NCBI GenBank assembly: GCA_902578255.1
Contig: CACHCH010000012.1
Location: 1-35,623, forward strand
Direction of reading: 5' to 3'
From: an uncultured Pelagibacteraceae bacterium
GTDB lineage: Bacteria > Pseudomonadota > Alphaproteobacteria > Pelagibacterales > Pelagibacteraceae
DNA length: 35,623 nucleotides
In this document: positions 16,509-25,043 of the stretch, one piece after another
How positions within the stretch are numbered: position 1 is the stretch's first letter
How the letters are laid out: every line of letters starts with the position of its first letter
The notes under the pieces: generated by a model
What the model was told of the DNA's origin: nothing
Seen by the model: only the letters and a program-made list of their open reading frames with translations
Database searches by the model: none
Position numbers and translations under genes: made by a program

Positions 16509-17234
16509 TTAACCCTCAAAATAAGCCTCTTTTACTTTTGGATTATTAATAACATCCTCTAAATTTCCTTCTGCAATAATTTCACCAGCATCCATTACAA
16601 CAACTCTGTCTGCAATTGTCTCTAGCAACTCAATTCTATGTTCTACAATCAAAACTGCTATGTTCATTTCTTTTGAGAGCATTCTTAACGTATTATCTAT
16701 TTCATCTATTTCTGCATTTATTAAACCTGAAGCAGGTTCATCCATTAAAATAATATCTGGTTCTCTCATGAGAACACTGGTCATTAAAAGTTTTCTTCTG
16801 TTAAAGGTTTCTAATTTTGTATTAGCCATATCCCAGCTAACTTTAAATTTTACTAAATCAGCCGCATACTCTGCATCTGTAACAGGTAAATAAGGTTTTG
16901 TTGATTGTCTTGCAGCCTTAAGAGTCTCCCCCACTGTTAGTTCTTCAGGAACCACAGGAGTTTGGTAAGTTCTTCCAATACCCATACGTGCTCTTTCATA
17001 TAAAGGCTTATTGTTTATAACTTGATCTTTATAAATTACATCACCTGTTTTTTGCTTATATCGTCCTGATAGTATTTCTATTAAAGATGTTTTACCTGCA
17101 CCATTAGGACCAATTATACCTAGAACTTCACCAGGTTTTATATCAATATTAATATTTCTTAAAATTTCTCTTCCACCTAAATCTATACTAATGTTTTTGC
17201 AGGAAAAAAAATTTTCAGCAAATTCTTTATTCAT
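16509..17234 (-). CDS. LivG-type ABC transporter ATPase with degenerate signature motif
   Basis: The 241-aa ATPase has Walker A GPNGAGKT (42-49), Q-loop Gln91 in TYQTP, Walker B ILMDEPASGL and switch His199 in VEHRIELL, the LivG arrangement. Where LSGGQ or the LivG-type YGQQR should stand, the sequence reads LETFNRRKLLMTS (141-153), so the C-loop glycines are absent. An asymmetric ABC heterodimer with one weakened ATP site is a reasonable reading. It is the first gene after the hairpin at 17265-17294 and is followed by livF after 5 bp. Confidence 0.87.
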   Translation of the reverse strand: MNKEFAENFFSCKNISIDLGGREILRNINIDIKPGEVLGIIGPNGAGKTSLIEILSGRYKQKTGDVIYKDQVINNKPLYERARMGIGRTYQTPVVPEELTVGETLKAARQSTKPYLPVTDAEYAADLVKFKVSWDMANTKLETFNRRKLLMTSVLMREPDIILMDEPASGLINAEIDEIDNTLRMLSKEMNIAVLIVEHRIELLETIADRVVVMDAGEIIAEGNLEDVINNPKVKEAYFEG

Positions 17235-17264
17235 TCGAACATTTTCTATTATTTGGATTTATGT

Positions 17265-17294
17265 AAAAAGGGGGCGAGTAGTCGCCCCCTTTTT
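17265..17294. terminator. Strong GC-rich hairpin with T tract between binding-protein gene and ATPase gene
   Basis: Arms AAAAAGGGGGCGA (17265-17277) and TCGCCCCCTTTTT (17282-17294) are perfect 13-bp inverted repeats around a GTAG loop, with a T tract on both strands. It is the most GC-rich short segment noticed in the window and has the form of an intrinsic, bidirectional terminator. It lies 20 bp after the end of the binding-protein gene and 31 bp before livG in the direction of transcription. Partial read-through here would give much more binding protein than membrane and enzyme subunits. Confidence 0.85.
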
Positions 17295-17313
17295 TAAATT
17301 ATATAATTAGATC

Positions 17314-18669
17314 TTACCACCAGTCACAGCCCTCTAATTTAGATTGACTGTAAGCATCTGGCCATATGATCCTATGCTGAACATTTTGAACTTGAACAAA
17401 TAGTTGTCCCATTCCAGTTTCATGTGAGTCAGATTGATTTCCAAAACCATTATCTGGGTAATGTAAAGCTTCCTGATATTCATTATTCATATCCATCATT
17501 CCACAAACTCCTCTAAATGGATTTGTTCTTATCCAATCACAGTTTTTCTTAAAATCAGCATCATTGAGCCCAAGAGCTTTTGTTGCGTTCCAAGAAGCAG
17601 CTAGATAATTTACAATATCATAACCATTTCCTGTATAAACTAGACCCATTGTGTTCTTTTTATATGTTCCAAATTCAGGGAATCTTTTTAGATAAGCTTT
17701 TCTAAAATCTTCTCCCATTTTGTCACCATATATTCCAAGAACTGTACTCCAACAGAAACCTTCCATTGCTCGTCCGCCTAGTTCTAAAAACTCAGGTTGT
17801 GATGCGCCATATTGCACATAAACTAGAGCTCCTGGGACTGGATCTGCTCTGAACTGTTTACAAAAAGCAGCTTCTTCAGCAGCCATCCAGTGATTACACA
17901 TGATTGCTCCAGCTCCAACTTTTTTTAATTCCCGAATTACAGGACCCCAATCATTTACTGGATATTGTATTTGCGTATCACCAGCTAATTCCCATCCAGA
18001 TTTTGCTAAAGATTCTTTGGCAGCTTTTAGGATTGTTTGATTATAACCAGTTTGCTCAGAAATTATATGAACTTTATTATTTACAGGCTTCCAAGTCCCA
18101 GTTGCTTTCATTGCATCCAGCCACATTGGATAAGTCCATCCATAATTTACCTCTGACGGGTCGGTTTGCAAAACGTGACTATATTTCGTAGGATTCTTTT
18201 TGAATTCCTCAGTAGCTAGTCTTTGAGTGTTCCCTTGCAAATATGGAGCTTTCCATTTTGTAGAAGTATCCATTCCTGGAATAGGTGCAAATGTAAATGC
18301 ATTTGAAATTGCATGAACTTTTTTGTCTATACAGGCTGCAATAGCGGATTGAGTACTTTCAGCAGATAATTTATCATAGTCAGGAACAAAAGTTTTTAAT
18401 TCTCTTCCCTGAACTCCTCCTTTGGCATTTATTTCTTCAATAGCCATTATCGTTCCATTTAGATGATCTTGGTCATCTGCAACCCCGTAAGGTGTTGATA
18501 ATGATGATGGCACTCCGATTAGAAGATGATTTGAGGCATCAGCTTTTCTTATCCATGGCATTGGTAAAAAATTAGATGCACCCGCTAAAAGAGCTGCGGT
18601 ACCAATTGTTTTTATTACCTTTCGTCTTTTATTATTAACTTTTTTTTTGTTTAGTTTTTTTTTGATCAT
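17314..18669 (-). CDS. Amide/urea/branched-chain-amino-acid-type ABC substrate-binding protein
   Basis: I choose the ATG at 18669 because a GGGGGGG ribosome-binding stretch precedes it by 4 bases; the frame extends to a GTG at 18684 inside that region. The ~451-aa product has a twin-arginine signal (RRKVIKTIGTAALLAGASNF), implying export folded by Tat, and then a type I periplasmic-binding fold (LLIGVPSSLSTPYG, AIEEINAKGGVQGREL, GYNQTILKAAKESLAKSGWEL, NDWGPVIRELKKVGAGAI). This is the UrtA/FmdD/LivK family, whose members bind urea, short amides or amino acids. The downstream amide hydrolase suggests a small N-substituted amide as ligand. Its separation from livG by a terminator fits higher expression of the binding protein. 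Confidence 0.85.
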   Translation of the reverse strand: MIKKKLNKKKVNNKRRKVIKTIGTAALLAGASNFLPMPWIRKADASNHLLIGVPSSLSTPYGVADDQDHLNGTIMAIEEINAKGGVQGRELKTFVPDYDKLSAESTQSAIAACIDKKVHAISNAFTFAPIPGMDTSTKWKAPYLQGNTQRLATEEFKKNPTKYSHVLQTDPSEVNYGWTYPMWLDAMKATGTWKPVNNKVHIISEQTGYNQTILKAAKESLAKSGWELAGDTQIQYPVNDWGPVIRELKKVGAGAIMCNHWMAAEEAAFCKQFRADPVPGALVYVQYGASQPEFLELGGRAMEGFCWSTVLGIYGDKMGEDFRKAYLKRFPEFGTYKKNTMGLVYTGNGYDIVNYLAASWNATKALGLNDADFKKNCDWIRTNPFRGVCGMMDMNNEYQEALHYPDNGFGNQSDSHETGMGQLFVQVQNVQHRIIWPDAYSQSKLEGCDWW

Positions 18670-18673
18670 AAGA

Positions 18674-18680
18674 CCCCCCC
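18674..18680 (-). promoter_or_regulatory. G7 ribosome-binding site of the binding-protein gene
   Basis: On the minus strand a run of seven G residues ends 4 bases before the ATG at 18669. In this AT-rich window such a run is unusual; the mgsB gene has a similar GGGGG. It supports the chosen start and implies strong initiation for an abundant periplasmic protein. Confidence 0.6.
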
Positions 18681-18684
18681 ACAC

Positions 18685-19073
18685 AAAAACTTAACAACAA
18701 TATTTTTTCTCTTCAAGGATAATCTGAAACTTTTCTTGCATATCTGTTATGCTTTTTTAAAAAAATTTCTAGTTTTAATTGAAATTAGATTATAGAAATT
18801 AAAAAATTGATTATCCCATCTTTGTAAAGCACAATACTAACGAAAATAATCGTAATTATTGCAAAAATTACTCCGTATTTTGCTTTAGGAAAAGCAACAC
18901 CTCGCATTTTACTTGGTCTCAGTTCTTGTTTATTATCTTCAAACATTAAATCAAATTAAAAATACATGGAAAAAAGATAAAGCTTTTAAGCCAAAAATTA
19001 ACAAAAAACTTAGAAATCATATATTGCATGGTTGGAAGCAAGCAATTAAAAAAACCTTAGCATAAAGATAAAA
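18685..19073. other. 389-bp divergent gap between binding-protein gene and gpsA-like gene
   Basis: This is the only stretch over 300 bp without a confident gene. It must hold the promoters of the minus-strand amide operon and the plus-strand gpsA-like operon. On the minus strand it carries a possible 53-aa frame (18785-18946). I could not pick out convincing -35/-10 pairs or a riboswitch fold by eye; the part between 18947 and 19073 shows nothing I can name. Confidence 0.5.
18785..18946 (-). CDS. Possible 53-aa single-pass membrane protein
   Basis: A complete ATG-to-TAA frame encodes 53 residues with a polar, basic N-terminus (MFEDNKQELRPSKMRG), then FPKAKY and a hydrophobic stretch at about residues 25-41 (GVIFAIITIIFVSIVLY), and a hydrophobic tail. 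The layout, with positive charges before the helix, is that of a small inner-membrane protein. It lies on the same strand as the amide operon, ~115 bp upstream of the binding-protein start. No Shine-Dalgarno sequence is visible. I do not recognise a family. Confidence 0.45.
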   Translation of the reverse strand: MFEDNKQELRPSKMRGVAFPKAKYGVIFAIITIIFVSIVLYKDGIINFLISII

Positions 19074-20030
19074 ATGAAAAAAATATTAATTGTTGGTGCG
19101 GGAGCTATGGGAGCTGCTTTCTCAATACCATTGTTAGATAATGGTCATTCGGTTACTTTAACAGAGCCATACAACTTTAAATTATTACAAAAATTAAACT
19201 CAAAAAAAAAAATTCACCCATCATTGAATATAAATTTACCAAAAAAATTAAAAATAAATAAATTTTCAAATGAAATTTTAAATCGCAAATGGGACTTAAT
19301 TGTAATTGCTGTGAGTTCGATCGGAATAGACTTGATTGGAAAAAATCTATCAAAAATTAAAAATAAATCACCTATTTTGGTATTAACAAAAGGTCTTAAA
19401 TTAGATGGTAGAAATTTGATTTCAATGTCTAGCTTATTAAGAAAGTATAATAAAAATTTAAATATTTCAGTTTTGAAAGGCCCATGTTTAGCAATAGAAT
19501 TAGCTAAAAAAGTTAAAAGCTTCACCGTTGTTGTAAACAAAAATATTAACATTGCAAAAAAAATTGGAAAATTAATTTCAACAAATTATTATCAAACTGA
19601 ATTTAGCAGAGATGTTAATGGAGTTGAGTTTTTATCTGCTATAAAAAATATTTATTCAATGATAATTGGAGCTGGACAGTGGCACAATACATCATCGGCT
19701 TTATTTAGAAAATCAATTGATGAAATGAAATATCTTGCAAATTATTTTAAAGGAAAAAAAGAAACTGTCTATGGCTTGGCAGGTTTGGGAGACTTATATG
19801 TAAGTGCAATGGGAGGAAGAAATAGTAAAATGGGAGAATATCTTGGAAAAGGCTATACTTTTACCCAAGCAAAGAAAAAATTTATGAAAAATGATACAGT
19901 AGAAGGTGCTGATTTAGCAATAGAAATAGCTCCTTTTATATTTAAAAAAATTAATAAAAGAAAAATTCCATTAATGTTTTCTTTGTTAATAGCAATTGTT
20001 AAAAATAAAAAATTAAAAATAAATTATTAA
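19074..20030 (+). CDS. Glycerol-3-phosphate dehydrogenase (GpsA)-like NAD(P) oxidoreductase
   Basis: The 318-aa product starts with the dinucleotide-binding KKILIVGAGAMGAAF and follows the GpsA plan. VLTKGLKLDG, LKGPCLAIELAKK (where GpsA has GPSFAxE), the catalytic-lysine region FLSAIKNIYSMIIGAG and GLAGLGDLYVSAMGGRNSKMGEYL are all present. It is slightly short and divergent in the substrate regions, so it may act on another phosphorylated or carboxylated polyol rather than sn-glycerol 3-phosphate. It is the first of three co-directional genes and is followed after 8 bp by an iron alcohol dehydrogenase. Confidence 0.7.
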   Translation: MKKILIVGAGAMGAAFSIPLLDNGHSVTLTEPYNFKLLQKLNSKKKIHPSLNINLPKKLKINKFSNEILNRKWDLIVIAVSSIGIDLIGKNLSKIKNKSPILVLTKGLKLDGRNLISMSSLLRKYNKNLNISVLKGPCLAIELAKKVKSFTVVVNKNINIAKKIGKLISTNYYQTEFSRDVNGVEFLSAIKNIYSMIIGAGQWHNTSSALFRKSIDEMKYLANYFKGKKETVYGLAGLGDLYVSAMGGRNSKMGEYLGKGYTFTQAKKKFMKNDTVEGADLAIEIAPFIFKKINKRKIPLMFSLLIAIVKNKKLKINY

Positions 20031-20038
20031 TTATTATT

Positions 20039-21193
20039 ATGGTCAATTGGAATTATCCTACCAATATGTGGATAGGAGAAAATAGAATTGAAGACTTATC
20101 CTTAGCATGTAAAGAGTTAAATATTTCAAATCCATTATTTGTAACAGACAAGGATTTAATTAACTTGGATTTAATAAAAAATATAATTTTAAGATTAAAA
20201 AAAAGTTTTCAAAATTTAGTTACCTTTACTAATTTTACGGGAAATCCGATTGGAGAAAATGTAGAAGAAGGTGTTAAAGTTTATAATACCTCGGACTGTG
20301 ATGGCGTAATAGCTTTAGGAGGTGGAAGTGGTTTAGATGTTGGAAAAGCTATAGCATTTATGTGTAATCAATCTCGACCGTTATGGGATTTCGAAGATAT
20401 TGGTGATTACTGGACAAGAGCTGATAGTTCTAAAATTTCAAAAATTATTGCAGTTCCAACCACTGCTGGAACAGGATCCGAAACAGGTAGAGCATCTGCA
20501 ATTATAAATAAAGAAACAGGTGCAAAAAAAATTATTTTTCACCCAAAAATGTTACCTTCGATAGTTATTTTAGATCCTTTACTTACACTAGATTTATCTC
20601 CAAGATTAACAGCAGCAACTGGAATGGATGCACTAGCTCATAATTTAGAAGCGTTTTGTGCGCCAGGATATCATCCAATGGCTGATGGTATGGCAATAGA
20701 AGGAATGAAATTAATTAAAAATTCTTTAATTAAAGCATTTACAAATGGAAAAGATGTTAACGCTAGAATGGATTTACTTTCAGCTGCTTCAATGGGCTCG
20801 ACTGCGTTTCAGAAGGGATTGGGAGCAATTCATTCATTGAGCCACCCAGTAAACGGTAAATTTAATGTTCACCACGGCTTATCAAACGCAATATTTATAC
20901 CTTATGTTTTAACATTTAATAAACCTTCAATCGAAAATAAAATAATATCGATTTGTGATTATCTTAATTTAAATAAAAATTTTGATAGTTTTTTAAATTG
21001 GATTTTGGAATTAAGAAAAAATTTAAATATTCCACACAAATTATCAGATGTGATGGATTGTAATAATATTGATTTAGATGAACTTTCTTTAATGGCATTT
21101 GAAGATCCATCTACAGGAGGAAATCCTAAGAAATTAAGTCAAAATGATTTAAAAGAAATGTATATAAAAAGCATTTCTGGAGAATTATTTTAA
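20039..21193 (+). CDS. Iron-containing (type III) alcohol dehydrogenase
   Basis: The 384-aa product has the NAD-binding GGGSGLDVGKAIA, PTTAGTGSETGRAS and GMDALAHNLEAFCAPGYHPMADGMA motifs of Fe-ADHs. The likely metal ligands are Asp197, His201, His265 and His279, with the same spacing as in FucO. Such enzymes oxidise primary alcohols or reduce aldehydes with NAD. Methanol oxidation has been proposed for an Fe-ADH in SAR11, but nothing here fixes the substrate. The stop shares its last base with the start of the amidotransferase gene, so these genes are coupled. Confidence 0.88.
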   Translation: MVNWNYPTNMWIGENRIEDLSLACKELNISNPLFVTDKDLINLDLIKNIILRLKKSFQNLVTFTNFTGNPIGENVEEGVKVYNTSDCDGVIALGGGSGLDVGKAIAFMCNQSRPLWDFEDIGDYWTRADSSKISKIIAVPTTAGTGSETGRASAIINKETGAKKIIFHPKMLPSIVILDPLLTLDLSPRLTAATGMDALAHNLEAFCAPGYHPMADGMAIEGMKLIKNSLIKAFTNGKDVNARMDLLSAASMGSTAFQKGLGAIHSLSHPVNGKFNVHHGLSNAIFIPYVLTFNKPSIENKIISICDYLNLNKNFDSFLNWILELRKNLNIPHKLSDVMDCNNIDLDELSLMAFEDPSTGGNPKKLSQNDLKEMYIKSISGELF

Positions 21194-21981
21194 TGAAAAA
21201 AATATTGATAGTAGAAGGAAACTTGCGAGAAGAAAATCAAAGTTTTTCTGAGGCTGGAATTCAAACACATACAGAAAGTCTTAAAGATAGTTTGGCTTAT
21301 TTCACTGATAAGTTAGAAACCCACGTGGTTAATCCTTCATCAGATGAAAACATCGATAAAAATATTGATGCACTCGAAAGCTACGATGGCCTTATTTGGG
21401 GCGGGAGTAGTTTAAATATTTATAACAATACCCCAGAAATAAAAAGACAAATTGAATTTATGAAAGAGTGTCAAAAAAAAATTAAAAAAATCTTAGCAAT
21501 ATGTTGGGGTATGCAAGTAGCTGTCACAGCTGCTGGAGGCGAGGTCAAAAAAGGCACTAAAGGTTCACATAAAGGAATTGCAGTTGATATTGAAATAAAT
21601 GAAAGGGGATTAGACCATCCACTTTACAAAAATAAAAAAAAAAAATTTAATACACCTGCTTTTAATTTTGATGAAGTAGTTACCATGCCACAAAATTCTG
21701 TATTATTAGCTTCAAATCCAATTAATAAAGTTCAAGGTTTAAACTTTAAAGTAAATGATTGTGATATCTGGGGGCTTCAATATCATCCAGAAATTACATA
21801 TAACAAAATGATTAACATTATTGTTTTTAGAAAAGAGAAGCTATTAAAAAAAGAAGCTTTTAGTGACGAGAAGGAAATTAACAGTCACATACAACATATT
21901 GAAAGTGAAAATAAGAAGCTTGATAAAATTTCTAGGATGAGGGAATTAGAAAATTGGTTAAATTACCTTAATTTAGAATAA
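21193..21981 (+). CDS. Class I glutamine amidotransferase-like protein
   Basis: The 262-aa stand-alone class I amidotransferase has [12 protein letters not shown] for the oxyanion region, the nucleophile elbow AICWGMQ (Cys104) and [10 protein letters not shown] (His198, Glu200), so the catalytic triad is intact. It resembles the GuaA N-terminal or gamma-glutamyl hydrolase-like group. No synthetase partner follows; the next gene is convergent fhs, overlapping by 9 bp. A substrate other than glutamine, for example a gamma-glutamyl amide made by the GmaS-type enzyme of this window, is possible but unproven. It is the last gene of a three-gene operon. Confidence 0.75.
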   Translation: MKKILIVEGNLREENQSFSEAGIQTHTESLKDSLAYFTDKLETHVVNPSSDENIDKNIDALESYDGLIWGGSSLNIYNNTPEIKRQIEFMKECQKKIKKILAICWGMQVAVTAAGGEVKKGTKGSHKGIAVDIEINERGLDHPLYKNKKKKFNTPAFNFDEVVTMPQNSVLLASNPINKVQGLNFKVNDCDIWGLQYHPEITYNKMINIIVFRKEKLLKKEAFSDEKEINSHIQHIESENKKLDKISRMRELENWLNYLNLE

Positions 21982-23658
21982 TCCCTCGATATCACCCTTA
22001 TCATTTAGTTTTATAGAGTCTGCTGCAGGGACACGAGGGAGTCCTGGCATAGTCATAATTGCTCCACAAACAACAACAATAAATTCAGCACCTGACGAAA
22101 GTCTTATTTCTCTTACAGGCAAAACATGGCCTGTTGGTGCACCTTTAAGATTTGGATCAGTTGAAAAACTGTATTGTGTTTTTGCTACACAAATTGGCAA
22201 TTCTCCATAGCCTGCCTCCTCAAAACCTTTTAATTGATCTCTTATTTTTGTATCAGCAATCACTTCACCGGCTCTATAAATTTCTTTTGCAATTGTTTCT
22301 ATCTTTTTAAACAGAGGCGCTTCACTTTCATAAAGAAAATTAAACTTAGAATCTTTTTTTTCGCACAAATCAGCAACGTGTGCTGCTAATTCTTTTGTCC
22401 CCTCACCACCATTTGCCCAGTGTGTGCATAAACTTGCTTTAACTCCTAAGTTTTCACAAAAATCAATTAAAGCTTTAACTTCACTATCTGTATCTTTAAT
22501 AAAATGATTAACCGCAATCGCAACAGGTAATCCAAATTTTTTCACATTTTCTATATGTCTTTCAAGATTCACTAGACCTTTTTTTAAAGCCTCAACATTT
22601 TCATTTTTTAAGTCATCTTTTGCAACACCACCGTGCATTTTTAAAGCTCTAATTGTTGCTACGATGACAACACAACTTGGTTTTAAATTAGATTTTCTGC
22701 ACTTAATATCTAAAAACTTTTCTGCCCCAAGGTCTGCACCAAAACCTGCTTCTGTTACAACATAGTCTGCAAGTTTTAATCCAGTTTTAGTTGCTATAAC
22801 GGAGTTACATCCATGTGCAATATTTGCAAAAGGACCACCATGAATAATTGCAGGATTATTTTCTAATGTTTGAGTTACATTTGGTCTGATCGCATCTTTT
22901 AATAATACAGTCATTGGACCATGTGCTTTTAAGTCTTTCGCGTAAACTGGTTTCTTATCTCTTGTATAAGCAATTGTAATATTGCCAATTCTTTTTTCTA
23001 AATCTTCCAAATCATTTGATAAGCAGAAAATTGCCATGATTTCTGAAGCAACGGTAATATCAAATCCATCTTCCCTAGGAAAACCATTTGCTACTCCTCC
23101 TAAATTTATATTTATTGATCTTAATGAACGGTCATTCATATCCATAACTCTTTTCCAAACAATCCGTCTTACATCTATATCTAATTTGTTACCCCAATAG
23201 ATATGATTGTCGATTAATGCTGATAATAAATTATGAGCTGATGTAATTGCATGAAAATCTCCAGTAAAATGTAAATTAATTTGCTCCATTGGAACAACTT
23301 GAGCATAACCTCCTCCAGCAGCACCACCCTTCATCCCAAATGAAGGCCCAAGACTTGGTTCTCTTAAACAGACTATAGATTTTTTTCCAATTTTATTTAA
23401 TCCATCATTTAAACCAACTGAAGTAGTGGTTTTACCTTCACCAGCAGGTGTAGGTGTAATTGCAGTTACTAAAATTAGTTTCCCTTCTGGTTTATCTTTT
23501 AATGTGTCTAAATACTCCAGGTTAATTTTTGCAATATGTCGTCCCATTGGACTGAAAGCAGTACTCTGATCTGGAACATTTATCTTTGCTAATACCTCAT
23601 TTATAGGCTGCATTTTTGCTTCTCGAGCTATTTGGATATCTGATTTAACATCACTCAT
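21973..23658 (-). CDS. fhs: Formate-tetrahydrofolate ligase
   Basis: The 561-aa product has the family P-loop in [16 protein letters not shown], followed by [36 protein letters not shown] and [15 protein letters not shown], all diagnostic of Fhs. It makes 10-formyl-tetrahydrofolate from formate, THF and ATP. Length is typical. It is divergent from the sarcosine oxidase/N-methylglutamate dehydrogenase operon, which delivers methylene-THF, so the two ends of folate C1 metabolism face each other. Formate liberated by the dimethylformamidase-like enzyme would be a direct substrate. An AGGAT ribosome-binding sequence lies ~8 bp before the ATG. Confidence 0.95.
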   Translation of the reverse strand: MSDVKSDIQIAREAKMQPINEVLAKINVPDQSTAFSPMGRHIAKINLEYLDTLKDKPEGKLILVTAITPTPAGEGKTTTSVGLNDGLNKIGKKSIVCLREPSLGPSFGMKGGAAGGGYAQVVPMEQINLHFTGDFHAITSAHNLLSALIDNHIYWGNKLDIDVRRIVWKRVMDMNDRSLRSININLGGVANGFPREDGFDITVASEIMAIFCLSNDLEDLEKRIGNITIAYTRDKKPVYAKDLKAHGPMTVLLKDAIRPNVTQTLENNPAIIHGGPFANIAHGCNSVIATKTGLKLADYVVTEAGFGADLGAEKFLDIKCRKSNLKPSCVVIVATIRALKMHGGVAKDDLKNENVEALKKGLVNLERHIENVKKFGLPVAIAVNHFIKDTDSEVKALIDFCENLGVKASLCTHWANGGEGTKELAAHVADLCEKKDSKFNFLYESEAPLFKKIETIAKEIYRAGEVIADTKIRDQLKGFEEAGYGELPICVAKTQYSFSTDPNLKGAPTGHVLPVREIRLSSGAEFIVVVCGAIMTMPGLPRVPAADSIKLNDKGDIEGLF

Positions 23659-23786
23659 TATTAATCCTATAAATTATATGTTATCGTTGCAGACTTCTTA
23701 TCCTTTTTTGTCATATTTGGAAACTTCTAAAAAATATATATAAAAAAAATAAAGACTATTTATATTCTTTGTTATAAAATTAATGA
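23659..23786. promoter_or_regulatory. Divergent promoter region fhs / soxBDAG-type operon
   Basis: This 128-bp AT-rich segment separates two divergently transcribed C1 genes. On the minus strand a perfect TATAAT (23678 to 23673) lies 15 bp before the fhs ATG, implying a very short leader. On the plus strand TATATT (23761-23766) and TATAAA (23773-23778) are candidate -10 boxes for the oxidase operon; with the second, the mRNA would be almost leaderless, consistent with the lack of a visible Shine-Dalgarno there. -35 boxes are weak. Confidence 0.4.
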
Positions 23787-25043
23787 ATGCAAAAATACTC
23801 CATATTCAATTTAGTTAAAAACGCATTCTCTAATCATGAAAACTGGGATTTAGCTTGGAAGGATCCAACTCCAAAAGAGGAATATGATGTAGTTATTATT
23901 GGTGGTGGAGGCCATGGACTTGCCACTGCATATTACCTTGCAAAAGAACATAATATTACAAAAGTTGCAATTATAGAAAAAGGTTGGATAGGTGGCGGAA
24001 ACGTTGGAAGAAATACAACGATAATTAGATCAAACTATATGCATGATGAGAACGCTCTCTTCAGTGAGTTTGGAATGGATCTTTGGAGAAAAATGAGCCA
24101 AGATTTAAATTATAATGTGATGTTCTCACCAAGAGGAATTATTAATCTTGCACACTCCGATGCACAAATGAATGCCTACGCAAGACGAGGTAATTCGATG
24201 AGATTAAATGGAATTGATGCTGTTTTATTAAACCGTGAACAAGTAAAAGAAATAATTCCAATGGCTGACTTTTCAGAAAATGTAAGGTTTCCAATTTTTG
24301 GAGGATTAATGCAGCCGAGTGCAGGAACAGCAAGACATGATGCAGTTGCTTGGGGATATGCACGTCAAGCAGACTCTATGGGTGTTGATATAATTCAAAA
24401 TTGTGAGGTAACAGGCTTTGACGTTACAGCAGGTAAGATTAACGGCATAAGAACATCTCGAGGAAACATAAAAACCAAAAAAGTTGGATTATGTGTTGCA
24501 GGAAGCACAAATATTTTAGCTGAAAAATTAAATATGACTTTACCAATAGAAACTCATCTTCTTCAAGCATGTGTATCAGAGCCTGTTAAACCAATTTTAG
24601 ATAGAGTTGTAACTTTTGGTGCGGGTCACTTTTACATAAGCCAATCTGACAAAGGAGAAATGGTAATGGGTGGAGACCTTGATGGATATAACAGTTATGC
24701 TCAAAGAGGAAATTTACCAACCCTTCAACACGTTTTGACAGAGGGAATTGCGATGATGCCTTTTTTAAGCAAATTGAAAATGCTTAGAACTTGGGGCGGT
24801 ATAATGGATATGTCAATGGATGGTTCACCTATTATAGATAAAACACATATTGATGGTTTGTATTTAAACTGTGGTTGGTGTTATGGTGGTTTTAAAGCAA
24901 CTCCAGCTTCAGGCTGGACATTCGCTCATACAATCGCTCAAGACAGAGTTCACGAACTGAATGCTGGATTTAGTCTAAATCGATTTAGCACAGGCCATTT
25001 AATTGATGAAAAAGGACTTGGTACGAAGACTTGGATATCTTAA
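23787..25043 (+). CDS. mgdA: Sarcosine oxidase beta / N-methylglutamate dehydrogenase subunit A
   Basis: The 418-aa DAO-family flavoprotein has the FAD-binding DVVIIGGGGHGLATAYYLAK near residue 34 and the SoxB-typical GTARHDAVAWGYARQA with His184 in the region where SoxB carries its covalent FMN. The C-terminus has GGIMDMSMDGSPIID and the GWCYGGFKATPASG flavin-closing segment. It forms the oxidising site for an N-methyl amino acid in a heterotetramer with the next three gene products. SoxB and MgdA are close paralogues; I favour MgdA because the window also holds GmaS and MgsABC-type genes, but the sarcosine assignment stays open. It begins a four-gene operon. Confidence 0.82.
   Translation: MQKYSIFNLVKNAFSNHENWDLAWKDPTPKEEYDVVIIGGGGHGLATAYYLAKEHNITKVAIIEKGWIGGGNVGRNTTIIRSNYMHDENALFSEFGMDLWRKMSQDLNYNVMFSPRGIINLAHSDAQMNAYARRGNSMRLNGIDAVLLNREQVKEIIPMADFSENVRFPIFGGLMQPSAGTARHDAVAWGYARQADSMGVDIIQNCEVTGFDVTAGKINGIRTSRGNIKTKKVGLCVAGSTNILAEKLNMTLPIETHLLQACVSEPVKPILDRVVTFGAGHFYISQSDKGEMVMGGDLDGYNSYAQRGNLPTLQHVLTEGIAMMPFLSKLKMLRTWGGIMDMSMDGSPIIDKTHIDGLYLNCGWCYGGFKATPASGWTFAHTIAQDRVHELNAGFSLNRFSTGHLIDEKGLGTKTWIS

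Noticed and set aside
18902..19065. Plus-strand Lys-rich frame ending at a TAA near 19065 (contains TWKKDKAFKPKINKKL and HGWKQAIKKTLA)
   Set aside because: No convincing start codon or ribosome-binding site; it overlaps the better minus-strand 53-aa frame; Lys/Asn/Ile-rich frames arise easily in AT-rich DNA.
23659..23786. Glycine riboswitch or other folate/amine riboswitch before the oxidase operon
   Set aside because: The region is only 128 bp, AT-rich, and shows none of the conserved G-rich core elements I would expect by eye.
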